Source of the DNA: Chitinophagaceae bacterium
Lineage (GTDB): Bacteria > Bacteroidota > Bacteroidia > Chitinophagales > Chitinophagaceae
Reading direction: 5' to 3'
NCBI GenBank assembly: GCA_947457465.1
Contig: CANGWB010000019.1
Span: 1-34,640, forward strand
Length of the DNA: 34,640 bases
The notes beneath the pieces were generated by a model. The model saw nothing but the letters and a program-made list of their open reading frames with translations. It did not search any database and was not told where the DNA came from. Both the position numbers and the translations under genes were made by a program. Of the stretch, positions 24,342 through 32,897 are shown piece by piece. Every line of letters begins with the position of its first letter. Position 1 is the first letter of the stretch.

Positions 24342-25541
24342 TTAACGATAGATAGCCATCGATACAGCCCGGTCGTTCCATCCCATCAAGTTTAGGCTCA
24401 TGCGGGAGGAGGTTAGGGTATAGCTTGCGCCACGTAGGTTCGGCTGATCATACAAAACAACACGATAGCCGGAGGGGATCTGTATTGAACTCAATGCCCG
24501 CTCGGGGAAACCGGCCATACTCAGACTGGAGTAGGTGCCAGGTTGCAGGGAAACAGCTTGTCCGCTGTAATCATTGTCCATGTAAAGCACCACTGCCGGA
24601 CTGCCAAATCCTCCGCCCGAACCGCCGCTGCCGCCCCAGGGATTGTTATTCTCTTCCACGATCAAAGCGCCGATACGGTTGATGTACTGTCCGGGTAAAC
24701 AAGTAGTAGAACTATTGATCGGGATGGAGGAGCCGGTAAGATTCTCCGTATTCAAGTAAGCACGGATGCGCAGGTTGGCGGGTAGCTCAATGGATTGAAT
24801 GCCGTATTTGAGAATACCGAGCTTACTTCCATCATAATATCCAGGTTGCAACCGCAAAGAATTTCCTTCATATTGACACTCACTGTATAATGTTGCATAC
24901 GTACGTGGGCGCGGTCCGCCACCATTATTGCCATTATTGTTGCTTTTGTATTCGATCGTGAAGGAGCCGATTCGGTCATTGAATTGAGCCGGAAGGCATA
25001 GGGAGGAATTCTCCAGTGTAGTGGAAAGGCCTGAGTTGTATTCATTGTTCAGGTAGGCTTTGACCACCAAGTTGCCTTGTATCTTAAGTGAAGAGATGTT
25101 CAATTTCAATTCACCGATCTGTGCACCGCTGTAAATGCCGGGGCCGAACGATTGTGTATAACCGCGAAAGGAACAATCATTGTAGAATGTGACAAAGTCA
25201 TTGGACCCACCCCCTGGTTGCTCATAGGCATGCTCTACAATGATGGAAGAAGCCATGCTTCTGAATTCCGGTTCCAGGCAGGCTTGGTTATTGAAATAGG
25301 TTTTTGATTTCCCCTGAAAATTATCGTGTTCGTAGATCGTTACTTTCAGTCCATTGGGTACCTGAATTCCTTGCAGACGGTCGTTCCCAACCTTCATTTG
25401 ATAAACCCGGTATTGACCTATCCCCAAGGAATAACTCACGCCGGTATAGTTGCAGCCTTCATATAGCCACACATTGTTTTGTGCCAGCAATGGGGAGGTC
25501 AGTGAGGCAAGGACTGTCAGTAAGAGGATTGTCTTTTTCAT
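24342..25541 (-). CDS. Secreted beta/gamma-crystallin-fold protein with four domains
   Basis: 399 residues with a signal peptide (1-20, ending SPLLA before Gln21). The mature protein is four repeats of about 84 residues (about 22-104, 115-198, 214-296, 315-399), each made of two Greek-key-like halves with Y/F-x-x-x-x-[FY]-x-G turns and ending in strands such as RIGSFTIEY or RAVSMAIYR. Linkers are Gly/Asn-rich (for example NNNGNNGGGP and GGSGGSGGGFG). Repeats 1-3 each have two cysteines 58-59 apart (C30/C88, C123/C182, C222/C281); repeat 4 has none. The canonical calcium motif (N/D)(N/D)xx(S/T)S is not intact in any half. It lies 9 bp downstream of the gluconate-dehydrogenase-like subunit gene and is likely in that operon. 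The function is unknown; a structural or surface role is conceivable. Confidence 0.85.
   Translation of the reverse strand: MKKTILLLTVLASLTSPLLAQNNVWLYEGCNYTGVSYSLGIGQYRVYQMKVGNDRLQGIQVPNGLKVTIYEHDNFQGKSKTYFNNQACLEPEFRSMASSIIVEHAYEQPGGGSNDFVTFYNDCSFRGYTQSFGPGIYSGAQIGELKLNISSLKIQGNLVVKAYLNNEYNSGLSTTLENSSLCLPAQFNDRIGSFTIEYKSNNNGNNGGGPRPRTYATLYSECQYEGNSLRLQPGYYDGSKLGILKYGIQSIELPANLRIRAYLNTENLTGSSIPINSSTTCLPGQYINRIGALIVEENNNPWGGSGGSGGGFGSPAVVLYMDNDYSGQAVSLQPGTYSSLSMAGFPERALSSIQIPSGYRVVLYDQPNLRGASYTLTSSRMSLNLMGWNDRAVSMAIYR
24345..25478 (-). repeat. Four tandem crystallin-domain coding repeats
   Basis: Four units of about 250 bp encode homologous domains, separated by Gly/Asn-rich linkers at roughly 25200-25229, 24903-24947 and 24600-24653. 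The units are diverged at DNA level, so they look like old internal duplications rather than an assembly artefact. Confidence 0.7.
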
Positions 25542-25550
25542 TATGTAAAT

Positions 25551-26189
25551 TTAAATACAGTCTTGATTTTCTTTCTCGGTATAAGAGAGTTGATATTGCT
25601 TCAGTACCTCGTCCGGTACACCTTTCCATTGATTGGCTTGGTTTCCCATGTAGTTCAAATCCATTACCCCGATGGAGGAAGTGTAAAAACCGCTGGCGGT
25701 CAAGTTGCGCATGAGATTGAAAAATTGCACGCCTGGCTTCATTTCGGGTTTGGCCCGATTAGGATAAGCGATATCGTCCACGATTTTCAATTGTTGTACA
25801 GGGGTTGCTTTCGCAAATCCTTTGCCGTAACGGGACAAGCATTGCAATTCCAGCCAACGCAACCCGCCCCTCATGGGGAGCTGATGATCGGGCATGTCTC
25901 GAACAATAAAGTCAATGAAAGCAGGTACCCCAGCCTCACTGGCGGAACCGCTGATCTCATCTTTGGGTATGATGATATCAGCCAATAAAGTGATAGTGGC
26001 CATTTCTTCAGGCGTAAAGAAGGGGCCCTCTGCAATCAGTTTTTTTTCACGTGCCAGCTCGTCCGGATTGCGATCCAGATTAAAGGTGACGTCCTGTTCC
26101 TTTTTTTGAGCTGTTTCACAACCGGTCAGTGCAACTGGTCCGGCGAGTGCACCGGTGGCTAATAATTTTAAGGTCGACCGACGATCCAT
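25551..26189 (-). CDS. Gluconate 2-dehydrogenase subunit 3-like Tat lipoprotein
   Basis: 212 residues. The N-terminus MDRRSTLKLLATGALAGPVALTGC combines a twin-arginine motif (RRSTLK) with a lipobox (LTGC, Cys24), so it is probably exported folded by Tat and lipid-anchored. The body has FFTPEEMATITLLADIIIPKDE and PAFIDFIVRD, typical of the gluconate 2-dehydrogenase subunit 3 family. In related FAD dehydrogenases this small subunit carries the flavin subunit, which lacks its own signal, across the membrane. It sits 9 bp after the GMC oxidoreductase stop, as expected for that pair, and 9 bp before the crystallin gene. Confidence 0.88.
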   Translation of the reverse strand: MDRRSTLKLLATGALAGPVALTGCETAQKKEQDVTFNLDRNPDELAREKKLIAEGPFFTPEEMATITLLADIIIPKDEISGSASEAGVPAFIDFIVRDMPDHQLPMRGGLRWLELQCLSRYGKGFAKATPVQQLKIVDDIAYPNRAKPEMKPGVQFFNLMRNLTASGFYTSSIGVMDLNYMGNQANQWKGVPDEVLKQYQLSYTEKENQDCI

Positions 26190-26198
26190 TGAATACGA

Positions 26199-27941
26199 TT
26201 AAAGTTGTTGTTGTTTCAGTTGGTTGATGATGTATTCGGAGGTGCGCATGCTGAGCGCAAGGATGGTCCAGGTGATATTTTTATCCGCCTGACTCACAAA
26301 GGCACCACCATCTACACAAAAGAGGTTTTTGCAGTCGTGTGCCTGGTTCCAGGAATTTAGTGCCGAGCGTTTCGGATCGTTACCCATCCGAACGGTCCCG
26401 GCTTCATGAATGATCTCTCCGGGTTTGGATAATCCCCACAAGTTGGATTCATCATCGTCGCCGCCCCAGGTGATCACAGCCCCCATATTATGCATGACCT
26501 CTTTGAACGTTTCTTTCATGTGCTTGGCCTGGCGGATCTCATGTTCACTCCATTTCACATTGAATTTCAAAACAGGTATGCCGTATTTATCGACAGCTGT
26601 ATTATCGATGGCGCAATAGTTGCTTTCCAGCGGGATCGCTTCACCGCGACCGGCCATGCCTACACCACACCCGTAGAAATATCGGTGATCTTCTTTCAAC
26701 GAGGCACCGTAGCCACCCGCCTCTTTTTTCTTTCCATGCACCAGGTATTTTCCATTGAGCCCTTCTATGCCCCAATTGAATCCGTAGGAGGGTTGACTCA
26801 TACCGCCCCAGTATTCAATGTGATAACCCCTCGGGAAATCCAGTTTCTTATTATCCAGCCACCAGGGTGAATAGATGTGCATACCACCCACGCCATCTTC
26901 ATTGTAACGCTTCCTGTCGAACAATTGAGGTAGTATACCGCCTAATGCAGCTCCGGTCGAATCGTGCAAATATTTACCAACGACATCACTTCTGTTGGCG
27001 AGGCCGTTTGGATGTCGAGGGGATTTTGAGTTGAGTAGTAAGCGCGCACTTTCACAGGCACTGGCTGCCAGGATAACGACACGTCCCTCAACCTGATATT
27101 CTTGCATGTCCGTTGTACTAACGTAGGAAACGCCGGTTGCCAGCCCCTCACTGTTCGTTAATACCTCCCGGGCCATGGCATTGCATACCATATCGATATT
27201 ACCCGTCTTCAATGCCGGATAGATCAGTACATTGGTTGATGAAAAGTCGGCTTTGGCAGCGGAACAGTTACGGTTGCATTGTCCGCAGTAGAAACAAACG
27301 CCACGATCATCGTTCAGTTTTTGTGTCAGTATGGAGAGGCGGGAGGGGATCACTTTTACGCCTGCCTGCGAAGCCGCGTTTTTGATGAACAGTTCATGCA
27401 GACGAGGCTTGGGTGGTTTTAGAAAAATCCCGTCAGGATCATTTTCCAATCCTTCATTGGTGCCGAATACACCGATCAGTTTGTCAACGGCATCATAATA
27501 GGGCTTGATATCCTCATATCCGATCGGCCAATCATCTCCCAGTCCGTCGATGCTTCGGCGCTTGAAATCTTTCGGACCGAACCGAAGGGAGATGCGCCCC
27601 CAATGGTTGGTTCGTCCGCCTAACATACGGGCCCGCCACCACATCCAATCCGTGCCGGCTTCTTTTTTATAGGGTTCACCGTCAAGCGACCAGCCACCAT
27701 AGCAGGCATCAAAATCACCAAAGGGACGAATAGAGGTACTGGCACCCCGTCTGGGTGAATCCCAAGGGTTCTTCAATTGAGTTACATTCTTCTGTGGATC
27801 GTATTGAAAGCCGGCCTCCAGCAGGCATACTTTTAATCCGGCATTGGCCAAAACATAGGCGGCCATTCCCCCGCCGGCACCGGACCCGACGATCACGACA
27901 TCGTATTTGCGGGGTTGTTTTTTGATCTGTATATCGCTCAT
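26199..27941 (-). CDS. GMC-family FAD oxidoreductase, membrane dehydrogenase catalytic subunit
   Basis: 580 residues from the ATG at 27941; a TTG one codon upstream is less likely. The FAD-binding Rossmann motif is VVIVGSGAGGGMAAY near 15-29. The C-terminal GMC domain has the catalytic His512 in HEAGTVRMG and Asn555 in DKNITWTI. A cysteine cluster, C-x2-C-x2-C-x3-C (216-226, CFYCGQCNRNC), could bind an iron-sulfur cluster as reported for bacterial FAD glucose dehydrogenases. There is no signal peptide, consistent with export as a complex with the Tat subunit encoded 9 bp downstream. It probably oxidises a sugar or polyol in the periplasm; the substrate is unknown. No cytochrome c subunit is encoded nearby. 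Confidence 0.9.
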   Translation of the reverse strand: MSDIQIKKQPRKYDVVIVGSGAGGGMAAYVLANAGLKVCLLEAGFQYDPQKNVTQLKNPWDSPRRGASTSIRPFGDFDACYGGWSLDGEPYKKEAGTDWMWWRARMLGGRTNHWGRISLRFGPKDFKRRSIDGLGDDWPIGYEDIKPYYDAVDKLIGVFGTNEGLENDPDGIFLKPPKPRLHELFIKNAASQAGVKVIPSRLSILTQKLNDDRGVCFYCGQCNRNCSAAKADFSSTNVLIYPALKTGNIDMVCNAMAREVLTNSEGLATGVSYVSTTDMQEYQVEGRVVILAASACESARLLLNSKSPRHPNGLANRSDVVGKYLHDSTGAALGGILPQLFDRKRYNEDGVGGMHIYSPWWLDNKKLDFPRGYHIEYWGGMSQPSYGFNWGIEGLNGKYLVHGKKKEAGGYGASLKEDHRYFYGCGVGMAGRGEAIPLESNYCAIDNTAVDKYGIPVLKFNVKWSEHEIRQAKHMKETFKEVMHNMGAVITWGGDDDESNLWGLSKPGEIIHEAGTVRMGNDPKRSALNSWNQAHDCKNLFCVDGGAFVSQADKNITWTILALSMRTSEYIINQLKQQQL

Positions 27942-28043
27942 CAAGCCAAACGTTAGACCGACAAATTACTTGATTCCATCCTGTTGAAACCAGATCGGTA
28001 GGTATTTTTTCCAACAGCCTGTTATCTTTACGAAAACCCGTTT

Positions 28044-30011
28044 ATGAGGAACCTGTTCCTGCTACTTTTCGTTTGCCAGATTGGATTAAATATGCAAGCA
28101 CAATACACCGATCAGACTGTTTATCCAACGTATCAAGGAATGGATCTGGGCTTGACGTATACCAAGGCAGCCACCTCTATACGAATATGGTCGCCCAAAG
28201 CAACGGATGCGGAGTGGATATTTTATGAACAGGGGGCAGGTGGGGCTGAATTGGAAAGAAAGAAACTTCAACGTGATCAGTCCGGCACCTGGATAGGGTT
28301 GATCAAAGGAGATCTGTTGGGACGGTTTTATACAGTTCGTGTCCGAATTAACGGTAATTGGTTGGATGAAGTGGTTGATCCCTATGCCAAAGCCGTTGGT
28401 GTTAATGGGAAGAGGGCACAAGTGATCGATCTTCGTCAGACGGACCCGATTGGCTGGGACTCAGACCGTGCACCGATTTTTTCAAATAAAACGGATGCGA
28501 TCATCTATGAATTGCATGTACGAGATGCCAGCATCCATCCCAGTTCTGGCATCAAGGGTAAAGGCAAATTCCTTGGCCTCACCGAATCTGGCACTCGAAA
28601 TCCCAGTGGCCAATCGACCGGTTTGGATCACCTCGTAGAACTAGGGGTCACACATGTGCATTTACTGCCGGTCTTTGATTTCAACTCAGTGGATGAACGA
28701 GACCCCGGTAAACGATATAACTGGGGCTACGACCCGCTGAACTACAATGTGCCGGAAGGATCTTATTCGACCGATCCGTATAATGGAGCTGTTCGCATAA
28801 AGGAGTTCAAGCAATTGGTACAGGCCATGCACAAAAAAGGGATTCGGGTAGTGATGGATGTAGTTTACAATCATACGGCGCTGACCGAAACATCCAATTT
28901 CAATCAGTTGGTACCTGGATATTATTTCCGGCAAGATGAAAAAGGCGGATTTTCAAATGCCTCAGCTTGTGGAAATGAAACTGCCAGTGAACGTCCGATG
29001 TTTAGAAAATTCATGTTGGAGTCGATGCGCTACTGGGTGGAGGAATATCATGTGGATGGATTTCGAGTTGACCTGATGGGCATTCATGATATAGAAACCA
29101 TGAATTTGATCTCGTCCGAGTTGCATCGCATCCGTCCTGATGTGTTGATCTACGGGGAGGGGTGGACTGCTGGGAAAAGTCCCTTGCCTGATGCCAAACG
29201 GGCATTGAAAGCCAATGCGCATTTATTGGATCGGATCGCTGTTTTCAGTGATGACATGCGAGATGGAATCAAGGGGAGCGTATTCGATCATTACGATAAA
29301 GGGTTTGTTTCCGGAAAGCCCGGACTCGAATCATCCATTCGATTTGGCGTAGTAGCCTCTTTGCCTCATGATCAGGTTGACTTCAAACGGGTGAATTATT
29401 CAAATAAACCCTACGCAGCGCAACCTTATCATACAGTGACCTATGCAGAGTGCCACGACAATCATGTCCTGCATGATAAACTCAGGTTGTCAGTAACCGA
29501 CCAATCGGATTCCATTCAAGCTGAGATGCATCGACTGGCATTAGGCATGTTGCTGACCAGCCAGGGGATCGTATTTATACATGCCGGAACCGAATTCAGA
29601 AGAACAAAAAAAGGAGTCGAAAATTCTTTCGAAAGTCCGGATAGCATCAATGCCATCGACTGGACCTATAAAGATCGGGAAACCGATTTCTATCAGTATG
29701 TGCGAGCGCTCATTCAACTTAGAAAAGATCATCCCGGCTTTCGGTTCAATAACACGGACGCGCTACTGGCCGCTATCCGATTTGTTGAGACTGATACAGC
29801 CGGCGTAGTCAGTTTTCAGGTTGATACAAAAACAGTAAATGATGCCTGGAAAAAAATCTGGGTCCGGTACCAAGCGGATGGTGCCACCAAAGAATGGAAG
29901 ATAGGTGGCGGATGGAAGCCAGCCATTCTAAATAACAGAATGATTTATTCACAAGAGGAAGTGAGCAGTTTGATTGTCAAGCCTGCCACCCTGACCGTTC
30001 TGTATCAATAA
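28044..30011 (+). CDS. pulA: Type I pullulanase, secreted
   Basis: 655 residues. Signal peptide about 1-19 (ends NMQA before Gln20). A CBM48-like N-terminal domain covers about 35-130. The GH13 barrel carries the type I pullulanase signature YNWGYDP (225-231), VVMDVVYNHT (269-278), the nucleophile Asp343 in GFRVDLMG, acid/base Glu372 in YGEGW and the third acid Asp472 in ECHDNH. It hydrolyses alpha-1,6 branches of pullulan, starch or glycogen. The signal peptide places it in the periplasm or outside. No SusC/SusD or other starch genes adjoin it. A -7-like TATCTTTA lies at 28023-28030, 13 nt before the start. Its last 7 bp overlap the convergent RRM gene. Confidence 0.92.
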   Translation: MRNLFLLLFVCQIGLNMQAQYTDQTVYPTYQGMDLGLTYTKAATSIRIWSPKATDAEWIFYEQGAGGAELERKKLQRDQSGTWIGLIKGDLLGRFYTVRVRINGNWLDEVVDPYAKAVGVNGKRAQVIDLRQTDPIGWDSDRAPIFSNKTDAIIYELHVRDASIHPSSGIKGKGKFLGLTESGTRNPSGQSTGLDHLVELGVTHVHLLPVFDFNSVDERDPGKRYNWGYDPLNYNVPEGSYSTDPYNGAVRIKEFKQLVQAMHKKGIRVVMDVVYNHTALTETSNFNQLVPGYYFRQDEKGGFSNASACGNETASERPMFRKFMLESMRYWVEEYHVDGFRVDLMGIHDIETMNLISSELHRIRPDVLIYGEGWTAGKSPLPDAKRALKANAHLLDRIAVFSDDMRDGIKGSVFDHYDKGFVSGKPGLESSIRFGVVASLPHDQVDFKRVNYSNKPYAAQPYHTVTYAECHDNHVLHDKLRLSVTDQSDSIQAEMHRLALGMLLTSQGIVFIHAGTEFRRTKKGVENSFESPDSINAIDWTYKDRETDFYQYVRALIQLRKDHPGFRFNNTDALLAAIRFVETDTAGVVSFQVDTKTVNDAWKKIWVRYQADGATKEWKIGGGWKPAILNNRMIYSQEEVSSLIVKPATLTVLYQ

Positions 30012-30322
30012 CGATCTCGGGGTGGGCGGGCACCGGGCGAAAAACGAGGTCTGTTATCCGGAGCACCTGGACCAGGCCCGCGTCTTTCTTCTGCGGGTTT
30101 GACTACCATAACTTTCTTGCCAATACCCAGGTTGTTCAATCCCTCAATGGCTTCCTTTGCTTCTTCTTCATTCGGCATTTCAACGAATGCAAAACCACGG
30201 CTCTTGCCTGTCTCTTTATCCATCGTGATCTTGGCTGAGGAAACGGTGCCGAATTTGTCGAAAAATTCCATTAATTCCTCATCATCCATGTCATAAGGCA
30301 AACCGGCTACAAAAAGTTTCAT
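30005..30322 (-). CDS. Small RNA-binding protein with one RRM domain
   Basis: 105 residues. RNP2 is LFVAGL (3-8) and RNP1 is KSRGFAFVEM (about 43-52), giving a complete RRM across about 1-78. The tail is disordered and rich in Gly, Pro and Arg (ending PGARPPRDRY). Such proteins are common in Bacteroidota and are thought to act as global RNA chaperones or cold-adaptation factors; that role is known of the family, not shown here. It is a single-gene unit with a possible -7-like TACCTTTA at 30363-30356. Its 3' end overlaps the pullulanase stop by 7 bp. Confidence 0.93.
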   Translation of the reverse strand: MKLFVAGLPYDMDDEELMEFFDKFGTVSSAKITMDKETGKSRGFAFVEMPNEEEAKEAIEGLNNLGIGKKVMVVKPAEERRGPGPGAPDNRPRFSPGARPPRDRY

Positions 30323-30457
30323 AGGTATTGAATATTAGTTGGCAATACAGTTATGTAAAGGTAGGTCAAATCGATTCCCTCTTTTAAAAAATTGATATGA
30401 ATCAATGGATTCGTCAGACGGCCGCTATGCAGTAACTTCGTTCAAACTTTTCTTGCC

Positions 30458-31642
30458 ATGCGTGATGTTGTCATTGTATCAGCTGTACGAACCCCGTTAG
30501 GGAGTTTCGGCGGTGCGCTTAAATCATTATCTGCCACACAATTGGGGTCAGTTGCAATCCGTGGAGCGATCGATCGGATCGGTCTAGATCCAGCCCAGGT
30601 GACTGATGTTATCATGGGTTCTGTGCTGCAAGCCAACCTCGGACAAGCTCCGGCGCGGCAGGCTGCGAAGTTTGCCGGACTTCCTGATTCCGTTCGTTGC
30701 ACGACAGTCAATAAAGTCTGTGCCAGCGGAATGAAAGCTGTTTCCATGGCAGCACAACACATTCAATTGGGAGATGCCGAGGTAGTAGTTGCAGGGGGCA
30801 TGGAAAGCATGAGCAATGTTCCTTTTTATTCTGAACACCTTCGCTGGGGAAATAAATATGGACATGTGAGTTTGGTCGATGGACTGGCCAAAGACGGACT
30901 GACAGATGTGTACGATGGAAAGGCCATGGGTATTGCCGCTGAGCTCTGTGCCTCAACCTGTCAGATCAGTCGAAACGATCAGGATGCTTTTGCCATTGAA
31001 AGTTACCAGCGTTCGCAAAAGGCCTGGAACGATGGGTCTTTTGAATCCGAGATCATCCCGGTCAGTATCCCACAGCGAAAAGGTGATCCGGTTTTGATTA
31101 CAAAGGATGAAGAGCCTTTTCAGGTGAAATTTGACAAGATACCGCAGTTATCACCTGCCTTCGCTAAAGATGGAACCATTACTGCGGCCAATGCATCGAC
31201 GATGAACGATGGAGCAGCCGCATTGGTGTTGATGTCTGCCGAAAAGGCCCGTGAATTAGGGCTGACCCCATTGGGCTATGTGAAAGGATATGCAGATGCA
31301 GAACAAGCGCCCGAGTGGTTCACTACGACGCCCTCGCTGGCGATCCCGGCTGCCCTGAAAAAATCAAAATTGGAATCCGAGCAGATTGATTATTGGGAGA
31401 TCAACGAAGCTTTTTCCGTGGTAGCACTGGAGAACATCAAACGGTTGGGATTGGATGCAACCAAGGTGAATGTATTCGGTGGCGCTGTTTCAATCGGACA
31501 TCCATTGGGTTGCAGCGGAGCACGTATCCTAGTTACCCTGCTGAATGTTCTCGAAAAGAAAAAAGCGAGATATGGCGCAGCCGGTATTTGCAATGGCGGT
31601 GGCGGTGCCAGTGCACTGGTGATCGAACGTGCTGCTGAATGA
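30458..31642 (+). CDS. Acetyl-CoA C-acetyltransferase (thiolase)
   Basis: 394 residues. The active-site residues are Cys88 in NKVCASGMKA, His348 in SIGHPLGCSGAR and Cys378 in GICNGGGGASAL. GGMESMSNVPFY and the overall pattern resemble biosynthetic/mitochondrial-type acetoacetyl-CoA thiolases more than the long-chain beta-oxidation type. It interconverts two acetyl-CoA with acetoacetyl-CoA. The stop overlaps the hutI start as ATGA (31639-31642), so the thiolase heads a translationally coupled set with histidine-catabolic genes, an unusual combination. The 135-bp gap upstream (30323-30457) shows only a poor -7-like TAACTTCG at 30433-30440. Confidence 0.93.
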   Translation: MRDVVIVSAVRTPLGSFGGALKSLSATQLGSVAIRGAIDRIGLDPAQVTDVIMGSVLQANLGQAPARQAAKFAGLPDSVRCTTVNKVCASGMKAVSMAAQHIQLGDAEVVVAGGMESMSNVPFYSEHLRWGNKYGHVSLVDGLAKDGLTDVYDGKAMGIAAELCASTCQISRNDQDAFAIESYQRSQKAWNDGSFESEIIPVSIPQRKGDPVLITKDEEPFQVKFDKIPQLSPAFAKDGTITAANASTMNDGAAALVLMSAEKARELGLTPLGYVKGYADAEQAPEWFTTTPSLAIPAALKKSKLESEQIDYWEINEAFSVVALENIKRLGLDATKVNVFGGAVSIGHPLGCSGARILVTLLNVLEKKKARYGAAGICNGGGGASALVIERAAE

Positions 31643-32880
31643 ATACACTGATCAAGCATATCCGGTGTTTGGCGGGCGTGCAGGACCCTAAGACCCCGCT
31701 TCGTAAGGAAGACCTATCTGTTTTCCCTTCGATACAGGATGCATATCTGATCATTCAGGGAGGCGAGATCACCGCCTTCGGTAAGATGAACGAACGAACA
31801 TTTATCGAAGATGATTTCGATCGAGTGATCGATGCGGCTGATCATTTCATACTTCCTGCCTGGTGTGATAGTCATACCCATCTGGTATTTGCTGCCACTC
31901 GGGAAGAGGAGTTCGTCGATAAGATCAAAGGGATGACCTATGCCGAGATCGCTTCTAAAGGAGGAGGTATCTTGAATTCAGCCCGAAAGCTGCAAGCATG
32001 TTCAGAAGATGAATTGTTCTCGTTAGCATGGGAGCGTTTACAAGAAGCGATCCGGTTGGGCACGGGTGCTATGGAGATCAAAAGCGGCTACGGGCTAACC
32101 ACGGCATCCGAGTTGAAAATGCTTCGAGTTATCAAACGACTGAAGGAAAAATCTCCGATACCCATCAAAGCAAGTTTCCTCGGTGCGCATGCCTTCCCCA
32201 TCGAATACAAGGAAAACAGAAGCGAGTATATTCGGATCCTGACAGAGGAAATGATTCCTCAAGTGGCTGCTGAGAACCTGGCTGATTACATGGATGTTTT
32301 TTGTGAGCAAGGTTTCTTTGATCCACAGGAGACGGAAACAATTTTACAAGTGGCCGCAGGTTACGGATTGAGACCTAAAATTCATGCGAATCAACTCTCC
32401 GTTTCGGGCGGAGTAGAGGTGGGTGTTCGAAATCAAGCGCGCAGTGTGGATCATTTGGAATGTATGGATGATGCTGCCATTGCTTGTTTGGCTGATGCGG
32501 AGACCATCGGCACTCTGCTACCCGGGTGTTCACTTTTCTTACGGGCGCCTTATCCACCGGCCAGAAAACTGGTAGAACAAGGAGCAGCGATTGCCTTGGC
32601 TTCCGATTTCAATCCAGGTAGTTCGCCCTCTTACAACATGAACTTGGTTGTTTCACTCGCGTGCACACAAATGCGTCTGCTGCCGGAAGAGGCTTTCAAT
32701 GCCGCTACGATCAACGGGGCATTTGCCATGGACCTGAATCGTTCGGTGGGTAGTATCGCTGTCGGAAAATCAGCTAATCTTATTTTGACAAAGCCCATTA
32801 ACTCGCTTGCTTATCTTCCCTATTCATTCGGGGAGAATCCCATCCATCGGGTAATGGTCAACGGTGAATTTTATAATTGA
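31639..32880 (+). CDS. hutI: Imidazolonepropionase
   Basis: 413 residues, amidohydrolase fold. It opens imidazolone-5-propionate to N-formimino-L-glutamate in histidine breakdown. Visible motifs are the metal-binding DSHTHLVFAATREEEF, GAMEIKSGYGLT, the metal-site region KIHANQLSVSGGVEVG, and LASDFNPGSSPSYNMNLVVSLAC with the metal-ligand Asp. The length is normal for HutI. It is coupled to the upstream thiolase by a 4-bp overlap and followed after 17 bp by ftcD, which acts on its product. hutH and hutU are not in the window. Confidence 0.95.
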   Translation: MNTLIKHIRCLAGVQDPKTPLRKEDLSVFPSIQDAYLIIQGGEITAFGKMNERTFIEDDFDRVIDAADHFILPAWCDSHTHLVFAATREEEFVDKIKGMTYAEIASKGGGILNSARKLQACSEDELFSLAWERLQEAIRLGTGAMEIKSGYGLTTASELKMLRVIKRLKEKSPIPIKASFLGAHAFPIEYKENRSEYIRILTEEMIPQVAAENLADYMDVFCEQGFFDPQETETILQVAAGYGLRPKIHANQLSVSGGVEVGVRNQARSVDHLECMDDAAIACLADAETIGTLLPGCSLFLRAPYPPARKLVEQGAAIALASDFNPGSSPSYNMNLVVSLACTQMRLLPEEAFNAATINGAFAMDLNRSVGSIAVGKSANLILTKPINSLAYLPYSFGENPIHRVMVNGEFYN

Positions 32881-32897
32881 ATTATAATACGAAGTAT

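Noticed and set aside
24345-25478. Crystallin repeats as an assembly or duplication artefact
   Set aside because: The four units differ throughout at both DNA and protein level and have different linkers.
32877-32897. Upstream TTG start for ftcD overlapping the hutI stop
   Set aside because: The conserved family N-terminus begins at the ATG at 32898 (MKRIIECVPNFSEG); the extra seven residues are not family-like.
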